A stretch of 33,083 nt of DNA from Jannaschia formosa (GTDB taxonomy: Bacteria; Pseudomonadota; Alphaproteobacteria; Rhodobacterales; Rhodobacteraceae), in contig NZ_QPLJ01000036.1 of the NCBI RefSeq assembly GCF_003340555.1, positions 1 through 33,083 of the forward strand, read 5' to 3'. Position 1 is the first letter of the stretch. Each line of letters opens with the position of its first letter. Below are positions 6,890-15,407 of this stretch, piece by piece. The position numbers and the translations under genes are program-made. The notes under the pieces are model-generated. The model saw nothing but the letters and a program-made list of their open reading frames with translations. It had not been told where the DNA came from and did not search any database.

Positions 6890-7302
6890 CACCCGAGCTC
6901 TGGTGGATGACCTGGACCGCGATCCTCGCCGGATCGCTCTGGATTCCCTACATCGTCGGCGTCAACACGGCGTCGGACGGCAATCTGCCCGAGGGCTGGG
7001 ATCCCTTCACCCGTCCGGGCGATCCGCTCCGCCATCGCCCCTGGGTGGCCCGCGCCTGGCGCGCGCATCTGAACCTGCTGGAACAGTTCCTGCCGATGCT
7101 GGCCCTCGTGCTCATCGCTCATGCGGCGGGGGTGTCGACCGTGGTGACGGCCTGGGCGACGGGGATCTTCTTCGGCCTGCGCATCGCCCATGCCGTCGGC
7201 ATGATCACGGGCTGGGCGCGCATGCCGCTTCGCCCGCTGATCTTCACAGCCGGCTGGCTCTGCATTCTCGCCGTCGCAGGCGCGATCCTGCTGGCCGGGT
7301 GA
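6886..7302 (+). CDS. MAPEG-family integral membrane protein
   Basis: 138 residues with four hydrophobic segments (about 7-25, 66-84, 88-106 and 116-136). The motif WVARAWRAHLNLLEQFLPML is the MAPEG signature region (R-A-x-x-A-H-x-N-x-x-E), and GLRIAHAVGMITG continues it. MAPEG proteins are small membrane enzymes, typically glutathione-dependent transferases or peroxidases, though many bacterial ones have no known substrate. The ATGA overlap with the SRPBCC gene implies co-expression under the same promoter as the ArsR-type regulator. Confidence 0.85.
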   Translation: MTPELWWMTWTAILAGSLWIPYIVGVNTASDGNLPEGWDPFTRPGDPLRHRPWVARAWRAHLNLLEQFLPMLALVLIAHAAGVSTVVTAWATGIFFGLRIAHAVGMITGWARMPLRPLIFTAGWLCILAVAGAILLAG

Positions 7303-7365
7303 GCGTCCGGTGAAACCCTCCCCCGCGCCGCTGCGTTGGCGCGGGAAGAGACGGGAGACACCACC

Positions 7366-7596
7366 ATGGTCAAAGCGAACCCCACCGGGCAGCAGCCGAT
7401 GCCGCCATCCGACGAGGCCCCCGGCCCCGAGAAGTCCAAGCCCTTCGGGGTCAGCGAGGCGAAGAAGAAGCCGGGGGACGGCAAGACGAAATACGACAAG
7501 CCTTCCGAGGCATCCGACGACTTCGCCATCGACGAGAAGCGCGAAAAGCGCGTCCGCGGCAACGAGGCGCCCAAGGACGTCAGCACGCCGGACTAG
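7366..7596 (+). CDS. Small disordered hydrophilic protein
   Basis: 76 residues, rich in K, D, E, P and G with almost no hydrophobic residues and no cysteine, so probably intrinsically disordered. Segments such as PSDEAPGPEKSKPFG and KKKPGDGKTKYDKPSEASDD show alternating charged blocks. A GGGAGA sequence lies about 7 bases before ATG 7366, which favours that start over the ATG-like codon at 7336. No family is recognised; similar small charged proteins are often stress-linked in alphaproteobacteria, but that is only an analogy. Real coding is supported by the ribosome binding site and by codon bias like its neighbours. Confidence 0.6.
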   Translation: MVKANPTGQQPMPPSDEAPGPEKSKPFGVSEAKKKPGDGKTKYDKPSEASDDFAIDEKREKRVRGNEAPKDVSTPD

Positions 7597-7607
7597 GCTC
7601 GGAACCT

Positions 7608-7628
7608 ATACAAGGTATTGACTTGTAT
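7608..7628. promoter_or_regulatory. Inverted repeat ATACAAG-N7-CTTGTAT
   Basis: A perfect 7-bp dyad with a 7-base spacer, lying 18 bases before the ATG at 7646. Half-sites of the CTTGTAT type occur in operators of GntR-family (FCD) regulators. TTGACT at 7619-7624 inside it could be a -35 element. It stands out as an AT-rich island in GC-rich DNA. No GntR gene is present in the window, so a regulator would act from elsewhere. Confidence 0.5.
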
Positions 7629-7645
7629 TACTTCCTGACCTGGAT

Positions 7646-8149
7646 ATGAGTCTGGAAGATGGGTCATGGCCGAGGATTGTCTTTGCTGGCTATGCCCGCT
7701 TCCTCGCCACCGAAGGGCTGGAGGGCATCGCCGCGCGTAACGCCGAGCGCGGGCTCGACCCCGTCGGCATGACCGAGCGATTCACCCGCCATGCCCGCGC
7801 GCTGGTCGCCTCGGGCGGGGGAGAGGGGGCCGACCGCCCGGCCGGGCTGCGGCTGGAGATCCTGGCCGAGACCAACCCCTATGCGAGCGACGCGCCCGAG
7901 ATCGTCCTGCGCGTCCTGCTGGACGGCGCCCCGTACGGGGCCGCGCCGCTGCGCGTTCTGGCGCGCGCCCCCGACGGGACCGTGACCGAGACCCGCCATC
8001 CGACCGATGCCGAGGGCCGCGCCACGATCCCCGCGCCGCCGGGCATCGAGATCCTGGCCAATGTCGTCTGGCTGGAGGAGACCGACCCGGCGACCGGCGC
8101 GCCCTGGCATTCGCATTGGGGCTCGCTGACTTTCCGCCGCCCGGAGTAG
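7646..8149 (+). CDS. DUF4198-like protein lacking its N-terminal part
   Basis: 167 residues. The C-terminal two thirds fit the pattern of DUF4198 periplasmic proteins (often next to metal transport genes): LRLEILAETNPYASD, VLLDGAPYGAAPLRVLARAP, the DAEGRATIPAPPG beta-sandwich segment and a closing HSHWGSLTF. Complete members are about 250-300 residues with a signal peptide; this one begins at what would be the middle of the family and has no export signal. It is therefore probably the surviving 3' part of a larger gene, now with a new start, or a pseudogene. No ribosome binding site is evident. Family call is from memory, moderate certainty. Confidence 0.55.
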   Translation: MSLEDGSWPRIVFAGYARFLATEGLEGIAARNAERGLDPVGMTERFTRHARALVASGGGEGADRPAGLRLEILAETNPYASDAPEIVLRVLLDGAPYGAAPLRVLARAPDGTVTETRHPTDAEGRATIPAPPGIEILANVVWLEETDPATGAPWHSHWGSLTFRRPE

Positions 8150-8304
8150 GGCGCCGGAAGCCGGCAGGAGCCGCGCCCCACCCTCCGGCAGGCGCTTTCC
8201 CGAGCGGCATGGTGCGCCACGGCCGGCGGAGGCCCCGGGGCAGGGCCAAGGCAGGTTCGGGGCGCGCGCCGGTCCCGGCTTGCCGTCCGGCGCCTAACGG
8301 CGCC

Positions 8305-8964
8305 TCAGAACGAGGTGACGGGGGCGGCGGCCAGCACGGTCGTCGGCGCGCCGGTGGGCGAGCCGCCCTCCGGCTCCTCGGAGACGGCGAGCACCAGCCC
8401 GGCGAGGTCCGGGCGCAGGGTCTCGGGCAGCGGCGCGGGTCCGGCCTCGGGCAGGAGGCCCAGCGAGACCGGCGCGCCCCCGTCCGGGGGGATCGCCCAG
8501 AGCTCGTAGTCGCGCCCGGCGGGGGCGGGCCCGGTCAGGCGGCGGATGCGGAAGGCGCCGGCGGCGGGGTCCCAGGCGGCCAGCACGCGCAGCCCGTCGC
8601 CCTCGGTCGCGATCTCGGCCACCACGGCGGGGCCCCGGGGCGGGACCAGCAGCTCGGGCCGCAGCGCCGCGACCGCCAGCGCCGCCGCCGCCGTCCCGGC
8701 GAGCAGCCAGGGCAGCAGCCGCGCGAAGGGCTTCGGCGGGCGCCCGAAGAGGCGCCGGCGCAGACGTCGGCGCACCCGCGCGGGGGGCGCGATCTCGGGC
8801 ACCTCGTCCCAGGTCGCGGCCAGCGCCTCCTCCCAGAAGGCGACCTCGGCGCGGAACTCGGGATCGGTCACCAGCCGCCGCCGCGCGGCGGCGCGCAGCG
8901 TGCCCTCGTCGAGATGCAGCGCGTGCTCGGCGGCGGTGGCGATATCGTCCTCGGAGAGGGTCAT
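8305..8964 (-). CDS. Anti-sigma factor, RskA-like
   Basis: 219 residues. The first ~75 (SEDDIATAAEHALHLDEGTL onward, then EVAFWEEALAATWDEVPEIA) form the sigma-binding region. A single membrane helix spans about 82-101. The outer domain ends with RDYELWAIPPDGGAPVSLG, the beta-strand motif of the RskA/anti-sigma-K C-terminal domain. There is no HxxxCxxC zinc motif in the N-terminal part. It would hold the ECF sigma factor at the membrane until regulated proteolysis or a conformational signal releases it. Its ATG overlaps the sigma-factor stop by 4 bases, so the pair is made in fixed ratio. Confidence 0.88.
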   Translation of the reverse strand: MTLSEDDIATAAEHALHLDEGTLRAAARRRLVTDPEFRAEVAFWEEALAATWDEVPEIAPPARVRRRLRRRLFGRPPKPFARLLPWLLAGTAAAALAVAALRPELLVPPRGPAVVAEIATEGDGLRVLAAWDPAAGAFRIRRLTGPAPAGRDYELWAIPPDGGAPVSLGLLPEAGPAPLPETLRPDLAGLVLAVSEEPEGGSPTGAPTTVLAAAPVTSF

Positions 8965-9518
8965 CGCGCCATGCACTCCCGCAGGCTGATCAGCGCCCGG
9001 CGCAGCCAGGTCCGCATCGTGTTGAGCGGGATGCCCGCGGCCCGGGCCAGCTCCGCGTAGGAGCGGCCGTCGAGATAGGCGCCGCGCACGGCCTCCGCCC
9101 GCGACGCCTCGAGTTCCTCCATGCAGGCGGCGATGCGGGCGGCGTCCGAGGCGGCGATGGCGACGGTCTCGGGGGTGGGGGCGCGGTCGGGCATCTCGGG
9201 CAGGGACTCGCCGCTCTCCTCGCGCCGCCGGCTTCGGGTCCGGCGGCGGTCGATGGCGGCGTTGCGCGCGATGGTGGCCAGCCAGGTGATCGGGCTCAGC
9301 CCGTTGGCCGCGTAGCGGTCGGAGGCATGCCAGACCTTCACATAGACCTCCTGCAAGACATCCTCGGCGGCGGACCGGTCGTTCAAGACACGCAGGCAGA
9401 TGCCGAAGAGTTTCGCCGAGGTCGCCGCATAGAGCGCGTCCATCGCCGCCCGTTCGCCCAGGGCGCAGCGCGCGATGAGGGTCTCGATCTCGGTGGGCGT
9501 GCGGGGGCGGTGGGCCAT
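8961..9518 (-). CDS. ECF-family RNA polymerase sigma factor
   Basis: 185 residues from the ATG at 9518 (an alternative ATG lies at 9554; neither has a strong ribosome binding site). Region 2 (about 17-93) contains the core-binding and -10-melting helices, with DVLQEVYVKVWHASDRY and ITWLATIARNAAIDRRR. Region 4 (about 125-182) contains the -35 reading helix-turn-helix, RSYAELARAAGIPLNTMRTW. Only regions 2 and 4 are present, as in all ECF sigmas. With its membrane anti-sigma partner it forms a signal-response module. The divergent secreted DUF4394 gene is the obvious candidate target. Confidence 0.92.
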   Translation of the reverse strand: MAHRPRTPTEIETLIARCALGERAAMDALYAATSAKLFGICLRVLNDRSAAEDVLQEVYVKVWHASDRYAANGLSPITWLATIARNAAIDRRRTRSRRREESGESLPEMPDRAPTPETVAIAASDAARIAACMEELEASRAEAVRGAYLDGRSYAELARAAGIPLNTMRTWLRRALISLRECMAR

Positions 9519-9579
9519 GGGGGGATTTGTGCCGCTCGGCCCGGGCTTGTCCATGACGGACTGCGCCGGGCGGGGCGCA

Positions 9580-9605
9580 AAGTTTCCCGGGCGGCCCCGA
9601 AACTT
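9580..9605. promoter_or_regulatory. Shared divergent promoter dyad, AAGTTTC-N12-GAAACTT
   Basis: A perfect 7-bp inverted repeat in the middle of the 157-bp region between the ECF sigma gene (minus) and the DUF4394 gene (plus). Each strand therefore carries GAAACTT. On the plus strand GAAAC (9599-9603) is followed after 17 bases by CGT (9621-9623), the usual layout of an ECF promoter, ending 53 bases before the DUF4394 ATG. On the minus strand a CGTC lies 23 bases on, which is too far for a standard spacer. Autoregulation by the local sigma is an inference. Confidence 0.45.
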
Positions 9606-9675
9606 CGCGGCGGCGCGCGACGTGACTGCGGCCGAGGCGGGGCAGGACGCCCCGGCCACCGACAAGGAGATCCGC

Positions 9676-10521
9676 ATGAAGACCCTCTCCACCGCCGCCC
9701 TGGCGCTGCTCGCCGCCGCCCCCGCCCATGCGATGGGCCATGCCGCCCTCTCGGGCTATGCGCTCGCCGACGATGGCGCCACGCTGGTCACGATGGCCTC
9801 GATCGCCGCACCCGGCGACGTGCAGACCCACGCGCTCGCGACACCGCTGCGCGGCCTCGCCTATCGCCCCGTCACCGGCGCGCTGCTGGGCTATGCCGAC
9901 GGCGCGATCTACGAGATCGACCCGATGTCGGGCGCGCTCACCGACCTGGGCGCGACCTTCATGGAGGATGCCGCGATCGGCGAGGGCGCCGTGGCCTTCG
10001 ACTTCAACAACCAGATCGACGCGGTGCGCGCGGTCGGCGCCGACGGGTCGAACCTGGTCTACTTCCCCGAGGGCTTCGGCGACGGGGACGAGCGCGCGAA
10101 CTCCGTCCGCCGCTTCACCGACGCCTTCTATGTCGAGGGCGACGCGAATGCGGGTGCCACGCCGCAGATCTTCGCCAACGCCTATACCAACGCGATCGCC
10201 GGCAGCACCGCGTCGGCGACGGCGCAATACGCGCTGGACGCGGGCACCGACGCGCTGGTCACGCTGGCCAACAACGCCGGCGAGCTGGCGACCGTGGGCC
10301 CGCTGACGCTGGACGGCGCGCCGGTCGACATCGCCGCCACGGGCGGCTTCGACATCGTCTCGCCCGAGGAGGGCACGGACCTGGCCTTCGCCATCCTGCA
10401 GATCGAAGGCGCCGGGAGCGCCGGGCTCTACCAGCTCGACCTGGCCTCCGGCGCGCTGACCGAACTGGCCGATCTGGGCATGGGCGGCGTCACCGGCTTC
10501 GCGGTCTCGCAGGGCATGTGA
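9676..10521 (+). CDS. Secreted DUF4394-domain protein
   Basis: 281 residues, with AAGGAG 6 bases before the ATG. An export signal is clear: MKTLSTAALALLAAAPAHA with cleavage after AHA at about residue 19. The mature part is a repeated beta-structure rich in A, D and G, with YALADDGATLVTMA, GLAYRPVTGALLGYADGAIY, EGAVAFDFNNQIDAVRAVG and TGFAVSQG. These are the kelch/propeller-like repeats of DUF4394 proteins. No cysteines or catalytic motif are seen. DUF4394 proteins often sit next to ECF sigma/anti-sigma pairs, as here, and may be part of the sensed or secreted output of that system; their function is unknown. Transcription ends at the hairpins downstream. Confidence 0.8.
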   Translation: MKTLSTAALALLAAAPAHAMGHAALSGYALADDGATLVTMASIAAPGDVQTHALATPLRGLAYRPVTGALLGYADGAIYEIDPMSGALTDLGATFMEDAAIGEGAVAFDFNNQIDAVRAVGADGSNLVYFPEGFGDGDERANSVRRFTDAFYVEGDANAGATPQIFANAYTNAIAGSTASATAQYALDAGTDALVTLANNAGELATVGPLTLDGAPVDIAATGGFDIVSPEEGTDLAFAILQIEGAGSAGLYQLDLASGALTELADLGMGGVTGFAVSQGM

Positions 10522-10532
10522 CGGTTATCTGC

Positions 10533-10597
10533 CGAGGCCGGTTTCGGCCTCGCCCGTGCGAATGCGGAGGAGGCGCCCCGGCCGGACGGCCGGGGCG
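10533..10597 (+). terminator. Two GC-rich hairpins after the DUF4394 gene
   Basis: First hairpin: CGAGGCCG-GTTT-CGGCCTCG at 10533-10552, a perfect 8-bp stem. Second: CGCCCCGGCC-GGAC-GGCCGGGGCG at 10574-10597, a perfect 10-bp stem followed by TCCTT. The second is a plausible intrinsic terminator, and the pair ends 8 bases before the left end of the IS5-type element. Confidence 0.7.
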
Positions 10598-10604
10598 TCC
10601 TTCG

Positions 10605-11429
10605 TAGGATCAAGACTGATTGATGTTCAAAGCCAGAAGATGACGGTTCCGGCGAGGGCGATGGCGGAGAGGAAGACCTTTGGGTACCTGTCGTAGCAGG
10701 TGGCGATACGGCGCCAGTCCTTCAGCCTGCCGAACATGATTTCGATGCGGTTGCGCCTCTTGTAGCGGCGCCTATCGTAGCGGACGACCGTGCCGCGCGA
10801 CTTCCGCCCCGGGATGCAGGGGCATATCCCCCTGCCCTTCAACGCTTCGCGGAACCAGTCGGCGTCATAGCCACGGTCAGCGATCAGCCACTCCGCCGCG
10901 GGCAGACTGTCCAGCAGGGCCGCAGTGCCGGTGTAGTCGCTGACCTGGCCTGCGGTCATGAAGAACCGCAAGGGGCGGCCGTCGGCATCCGTCACAGCGT
11001 GCAGCTTGGAGTTCAGCCCGCCCTTCGTTCGCCCGCAGGCTCGAGGCCGTGCGGTGCGCCTTCAGATACGTCGCGTCGATCATGACGGCCTTCTTCCGGC
11101 CGCCTTCGGAGGCCAGCCGCCATCATCCGGACGAAGACCCCCATATCGCCCCACCGCTTCCAGCCGTTGTAGAGGGTCTTGGGCGGACCATACCCCCGGG
11201 GCGCGTTGCACCACCTCAACCCGTTGCGGTGGATGAAGATTATGCCGCTCAGCATGCGCCGGTCATCGACCCGCGGCTTGCCGTGGCTCTTGGGAAAGAA
11301 CGGACGCAGCCGCTCCATCTGCGCGTCGGTCAGCCAGAACATGTTGCTCACATCCTCACTCCCGTCAGTTCGGGAGCTTGAATCACGCAGGTCGGGCATT
11401 CTCAAGCAGATCAATTGTTCCTGATCCTA
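10605..11429 (-). mobile_element. Degenerate IS5-family (IS427-group-like) element
   Basis: About 820 bp. Terminal inverted repeats are recognisable: TAGGATCAAGACTGATTGAT from 10605 inwards, and on the other end TAGGATCAGGAACAATTGAT read from 11429 inwards, matching at about 16 of 20 positions. The outer TA on both sides probably represents the TA target duplication of this group, giving element limits of 10607-11427. It contains one transposase in three reading frames, so it is not active by itself. It lies between the DUF4394 terminator and the 3' end of the aldehyde oxidoreductase operon. Confidence 0.8.
10627..11342 (-). pseudogene. IS5-family transposase, frameshifted
   Basis: Translation starts MFWLTDAQMERLRPFFPKSH at 11342. 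The frame is correct to VFVRMMAAG (about 11110), then homology moves to another frame (GLASEGGRKKAVMIDATYLK, 11112-11036), and moves again at about 11040 to GRTKGGLNSKLHAVTDADGR and on to the stop at 10627. The DDE residues are all encoded: D in MIDATYLK, D in LIADRGYDAD and E in RNRIEIMFGRLKDWR. Members of this group normally use one programmed shift between orfA and orfB, so the second frame change could be natural. The first is not, and the linker between SSLR and GRTKGG appears shortened as well. The element is judged inactive. Confidence 0.8.
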
Positions 11430-11670
11430 GCCTCCGGACAGATCACCATGCCTAAGGCCGGCCGCTGGAAACGCCGTCCGCACCCCTCGCTGTTCAGGCG
11501 ATTAACCTCGCCGAGTAAAACCGCGACCCTGATCCCGCCGGAAATTGCGCCAACATGATTTCCAGACCTTCGAGACAGCAGGACTGCCCCAACGACAAAG
11601 ACACCATTCCACCCGGGCTCCACCGCTCAAGAAGCTGCGAAGGCGAAGGTGCCTGACCATGCCTCGCCGT

Positions 11671-13851
11671 TCAGTCCGGCAGGCCCGCGAGGACCTTGTC
11701 GAGCGTGGCCGGGTAGTCGCGGACGCGGATGCCGGTGGCGTCGAAGATCGCGTTGAGGACCGCCGCGCCCGCGCCGGAGATGCCCAGTTCGCCGACGCCC
11801 TTGGTCTGGATCGGGCAGGACATCTCGTCCCGCTCGTCGAGGAAATGCACCTCGATGGGGGGGCAGTCGGCGTTCACGGGCAGGTGGTACTCGGCAAGGT
11901 CGTCATTCACGGCATGCCCGTCGCGCGGGTCGAAGGACAGTTCCTCGGTCAGCGCCGCACCGATGCCCCAGATCATCCCGCCCTGGCATTGCGAGCGTGC
12001 AGTCTTCTCGTTGAGGATGCGGCCCGCGGCGAAGGTGCCGAGCATCCGCAGGACTCGGGTCTCGCCGGTGATCCTGTTCACGGCAACCTCGGCGAAGAAG
12101 GCGCCGTAGCCTGCCTGGCTCGCGTCGTCGGCTGTCTCGCCCGGCTCGAACTTCCCTTCCTCGGAGAGATCGCCGCCGGACAGGAGGTCCACGAGGTCGG
12201 CGCGAAAGTTGCCACCCGTCGCGACGCCATCCTTCAGCGTCAGGTCCTCCGCCTCGCAGCCGAGGCGTTCGGCAAGCGTCGCGCGCAGGCCCTGGCAGGC
12301 GAGGAAGACCGAGGACCCGGCCGAGGACGCGCCATGCGATCCGCCGGAGCCCGCGGCGGGCGGCAGGTCGGTGTCGCCCAGCCGGACGTCGACGGAGGCC
12401 ACCGGCAGCCCGAGCATCTCACCCGCGATCTGGCCGAGGATGGCATAGGTTCCCGTGCCGATATCGGTCATGTCCGTCTCGACCAGAGCGGTGCCATCGC
12501 CACGCAGCGTCACCCGCGCCTCGGAGGGCGCCACCATGTTGATCCGCGCCGCCGCGGCCATGCCCTGACCGACCAGCCATTCGCCCTCGCGCCGGGAGCC
12601 GGGGGACCAGCCGAAGGCGCGGGCGCCCTGGTCCATGCAGTCGGCGAGACGCCGCGCCGAATACGGGATGTCCTGCTCGGGATGCCGGTCGGGGATGTTG
12701 CGGCGGCGCAGGTCGATCGGGTCCATGTGGAGCACGCGGGCCAGCTCGTCCATCGCGCCTTCGAGGGCGAGCATGCCCACCGCCTCTCCCGGCGCGCGGA
12801 CCGATCCCGTGCAGGCGCGGTTCACCCGCGCCACCTCCTGCCCGAGTCGACGGTTCGCGCCCGCGTAGAGGAAATGGGTGGACTGGGTCGTGGGTTCGCT
12901 GAAGACCTCGTCCGGCAGGTTGTAGACGCGGTCCTCGTGGCCGATGCCCGTGAGCCGCCCCTCCTCGTCGGCGGCAAGCCGGATTCGCTGCCGCGTCGAG
13001 GTCCGGTGCGTCACCATCGAGAAGACCTGCTGTCGCGTCATCACCACCCGCACGGGACGCCCGAGGTCCCGCGCGGCGATGGCGGCGGCGACCGCCTCGG
13101 GCGAGATGCCGAGCTTCGAGCCGAAGCCGCCGCCGACGAAGGGGGAGAGGACGCGCACGTTCTCCTCCGGGATGCCGAGGGAGTCCGCAAGCTCGGCCTT
13201 GTTGTACTTCAGCATCTGGTAAGAGCCGTGGAGCGTCAGGCGCTCGCCCTCCCATGACGCGACCGAGGCGTGCAGTTCCATGGCCGCGGAGTGATGGGGC
13301 GGGGTCGTATAGGTGACGTCGACGCTGGCACGCGCCTCGGCCATGGCCCGGTCGAGATCGCCTTGGTCGAGGCGCCTCTTGTCGGGCCGGTCGACATCCG
13401 AAGCTGTCGCGGGATCGACCTGCGCCTCGGCCTCCTCATAGCTGGGCCGGAGATTTGCGGCCGCATGGCGGGCCTGTTCGAGCGTCTCGGCCACGACAAG
13501 GGCGATCGGCTGGCCGTGGTAGAAGATCTCCCGCACGCCCTGCACCGGCGCCTCGCCTGCGCCACCCTGCGCCGGGTTTCGCAGGAACCGCTCGTCCGAG
13601 AAGACGCCGAGAACGCCCGGCATCGCGCGCACCTCTTCCGCGTTCATCCCGGCAAGCCGCCCGCGGGCGATGGTGGCGCGCACCAGCACGCCCTCGACCT
13701 GTCCGGGGAGTTGCCGTTCGGCCGCATAATGCGCCCTGCCCGAGACCTTCAGAGGTCCCTCGGGCCGGTCGAGCGGACGATGGATCACGCCCTGCTCGGT
13801 CCGGTCGAGAAGCGGCCGCTGCGGGGCGTCCATCTTGAACTGGGTGGTCAT
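11671..13851 (-). CDS. paoC: Aldehyde oxidoreductase, molybdenum cofactor subunit
   Basis: 726 residues, the usual length of PaoC/YagR-type large subunits of the xanthine oxidase family. It oxidises aldehydes to carboxylic acids at a molybdopterin site with water as oxygen donor. An N-terminal aldehyde oxidase a/b-hammerhead domain (about 20-130) precedes two Moco-binding domains. Motifs seen: [33 protein letters not shown] and [13 protein letters not shown] with the catalytic Glu688. The ATG overlaps the paoB stop by 4 bases. The neighbouring IS5 element lies past its 3' end without cutting it. No PaoD/XdhC-type insertion chaperone gene follows, so it must come from elsewhere. Homology to PaoC is firm; substrate range is inferred. 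Confidence 0.88.
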   Translation of the reverse strand: MTTQFKMDAPQRPLLDRTEQGVIHRPLDRPEGPLKVSGRAHYAAERQLPGQVEGVLVRATIARGRLAGMNAEEVRAMPGVLGVFSDERFLRNPAQGGAGEAPVQGVREIFYHGQPIALVVAETLEQARHAAANLRPSYEEAEAQVDPATASDVDRPDKRRLDQGDLDRAMAEARASVDVTYTTPPHHSAAMELHASVASWEGERLTLHGSYQMLKYNKAELADSLGIPEENVRVLSPFVGGGFGSKLGISPEAVAAAIAARDLGRPVRVVMTRQQVFSMVTHRTSTRQRIRLAADEEGRLTGIGHEDRVYNLPDEVFSEPTTQSTHFLYAGANRRLGQEVARVNRACTGSVRAPGEAVGMLALEGAMDELARVLHMDPIDLRRRNIPDRHPEQDIPYSARRLADCMDQGARAFGWSPGSRREGEWLVGQGMAAAARINMVAPSEARVTLRGDGTALVETDMTDIGTGTYAILGQIAGEMLGLPVASVDVRLGDTDLPPAAGSGGSHGASSAGSSVFLACQGLRATLAERLGCEAEDLTLKDGVATGGNFRADLVDLLSGGDLSEEGKFEPGETADDASQAGYGAFFAEVAVNRITGETRVLRMLGTFAAGRILNEKTARSQCQGGMIWGIGAALTEELSFDPRDGHAVNDDLAEYHLPVNADCPPIEVHFLDERDEMSCPIQTKGVGELGISGAGAAVLNAIFDATGIRVRDYPATLDKVLAGLPD

Positions 13852-14837
13852 GCGGGCTTCTCCATTCCGGCCGCCTCGCGCAGCGCGGCCTTCAGGACGC
13901 GGCGGGTGAGGGGGATCTTGAAGTCGTTGTGGCCATGCCCCTTCGCTTCGCGGAGAAGCACGTCCGCCGCCCGGTCAAAAAGCTCCTCGGACGGCACCTC
14001 GCCGATCAGCGTTGCCTCCACCTCGGGGTCCCGCCAGGGCTTAGGTGCAAGCCCGCCGAAGGCGAGCGAGGCGCGCGCGATGCGGCCGTTCTCCACCGCG
14101 ACGACGCTCGCGAGAGAGACCAGCGCGAAGGCATAGGAGGCGCGGTCGCGCGCCTTGCGGTAAGCCTGATGCCCTCGCGGCGCGGACGGCAGGACGACGG
14201 CCGTGATCAGTTCGCCGTCGGCCAGCACAGTCTCCCGGTCGGGCGCGTCGCCCGGCAGCCGGTGCAGGTCGGCAAGCGGACGCATCCGCCGCGCACCATC
14301 CGCCGTCTCGGTCTCCACCTCGGCGTCGAGTGCGAGAAGCGCCACGGCCATGTCGCTGGGATGCGTGGCGATGCAGTGCTCACTCGCTCCGAGGATCGCA
14401 TGGATGCGGTTGATCCCTCCGAGCGCGGCACAGCCGCTGCCGGGCTCACGCTTGTTGCAGGATTGCGACGTGTCGTAGAAGTAGTGGCACCGCGTCCGCT
14501 GGAGCAGATTGCCGCCCGTCGTCGCCTTGTTGCGGAGCTGGCCCGAGGCGCCCGCCAGAAGCGCGCGCGACAGGACGGGATAGTTGCGCCGCACGGTCCC
14601 GTGCGCCGCCAGGTCGGCATTGGTGACGAGCGCGCCGATGCGCAGACCGCCGACCTCCGTCCGCTCGATCGCGCCGAGGTCGAGCCGCGTGATGTCCACG
14701 AGCCGGTCGGGCGCCATGACCTCGAGCTTCATGAGATCGAGAAGGTTCGTCCCCCCCGCGATGAAGGTCGCGCCGCCGCGGGCGGCCTCGGTGGCGGAGC
14801 CGGTGTCTTCGGCGCGGACATAGTCGAAAGGCCTCAT
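13848..14837 (-). CDS. paoB: Aldehyde oxidoreductase, FAD subunit with extra Fe-S site
   Basis: 329 residues. The FAD-binding domain is marked by [13 protein letters not shown] (25-37) and [12 protein letters not shown] (107-117). The segment [20 protein letters not shown] with C117, C127 and C136 is the insertion that holds an additional [4Fe-4S] cluster in PaoB-type subunits and is absent from ordinary xanthine dehydrogenases. It relays electrons from the [2Fe-2S] subunit to FAD and then to the acceptor. Start and stop both overlap the neighbours by 4 bases (ATGA), so the three subunits are translationally coupled. The upstream-extended frame to 15059 is only the antisense-free overlap with paoA and is not coding. 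Confidence 0.9.
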   Translation of the reverse strand: MRPFDYVRAEDTGSATEAARGGATFIAGGTNLLDLMKLEVMAPDRLVDITRLDLGAIERTEVGGLRIGALVTNADLAAHGTVRRNYPVLSRALLAGASGQLRNKATTGGNLLQRTRCHYFYDTSQSCNKREPGSGCAALGGINRIHAILGASEHCIATHPSDMAVALLALDAEVETETADGARRMRPLADLHRLPGDAPDRETVLADGELITAVVLPSAPRGHQAYRKARDRASYAFALVSLASVVAVENGRIARASLAFGGLAPKPWRDPEVEATLIGEVPSEELFDRAADVLLREAKGHGHNDFKIPLTRRVLKAALREAAGMEKPA

Positions 14838-15349
14838 TCCGCGGCCTCCGACTTGGCGGACGCCTCGCGGATGGCCTCGTTGATGCCCGTGTAGGCGGCG
14901 CACCGGCAGAGATTGCCGCTCATCCGTTCCGAGATCTCGACGTCGCTGAGGTCCACCGGTCCCTCGAGGTCCACGGAGACGTGGCTCGGCCAGCCCTCGC
15001 GCACCTCGCCCAGCATCCCGCAGGCCGAGACGACCTGGCCCGGGGTACAGTAGCCGCACTGGAACCCGTCATGCGTCACGAAGGCCGCCTGCAGCGGGTG
15101 GAGCGCCCCCGGCTCGCCCAGCCCCTCGACCGTGGTGATCTCGTCGCCTTCGTGCATCACGGCGAGCGCGAGGCAAGCATTGATCCGCCGTCCGTTCACC
15201 AGAACCGTGCAGGCGCCGCACTGGCCGTGATCGCAGCCCTTCTTGCTGCCGGTCAGGCCCAGGTCATGGCGCAGCGCGTCGAGCAGCGTGACCCGCGGAT
15301 CCAGGTCGAGCGCGTGCCGCACGCCGTTGACGGTGAGATCGACTTGCAT
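14834..15349 (-). CDS. paoA: Aldehyde oxidoreductase, [2Fe-2S] subunit
   Basis: 171 residues from the ATG at 15349, with GAAAGG 7 bases upstream. It carries the two 2Fe-2S clusters of the enzyme: plant-type C39, C44, C47 and C59 in [16 protein letters not shown] and INAC, and the second with C98, C101, C148 and C150 in CGYCTPG and CRCAAY. E. coli PaoA begins with a Tat signal and the enzyme is periplasmic; here the protein starts directly with [14 protein letters not shown] and has no twin-arginine leader, so this enzyme should be cytoplasmic. It is the first gene of the operon paoA-paoB-paoC. A GGAAC-N17-GGTT promoter-like pair lies about 60 bases upstream. Confidence 0.9.
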   Translation of the reverse strand: MQVDLTVNGVRHALDLDPRVTLLDALRHDLGLTGSKKGCDHGQCGACTVLVNGRRINACLALAVMHEGDEITTVEGLGEPGALHPLQAAFVTHDGFQCGYCTPGQVVSACGMLGEVREGWPSHVSVDLEGPVDLSDVEISERMSGNLCRCAAYTGINEAIREASAKSEAAE

Positions 15350-15407
15350 GGAAAACCTTTCGGCTGGCAATGGTGACGGCCCCGGCGCACCGGGGGTTCA
15401 TGGTCCG

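Noticed and set aside
7600-7624. GGAAC at 7601 as the -35 of another EcfG promoter before the DUF4198-like gene
   Set aside because: The bases 16-17 positions later read CTTG/TTGT, not (C/G)GTT.
9555-9587. A reverse-strand ECF promoter for the sigma gene (GGAAAC to CGTC)
   Set aside because: The spacer is 23 bases, far from the 15-18 that ECF promoters use.
8305-10227. A 640-codon minus-strand frame running through the anti-sigma gene, the sigma gene and the DUF4394 region
   Set aside because: Only its last third is coding (the anti-sigma factor from 8964). The rest is antisense or out of frame with well-supported genes.
11545-13257. A 570-codon plus-strand frame opposite paoC
   Set aside because: Shadow of the molybdenum subunit gene; no motifs, no ribosome binding site.
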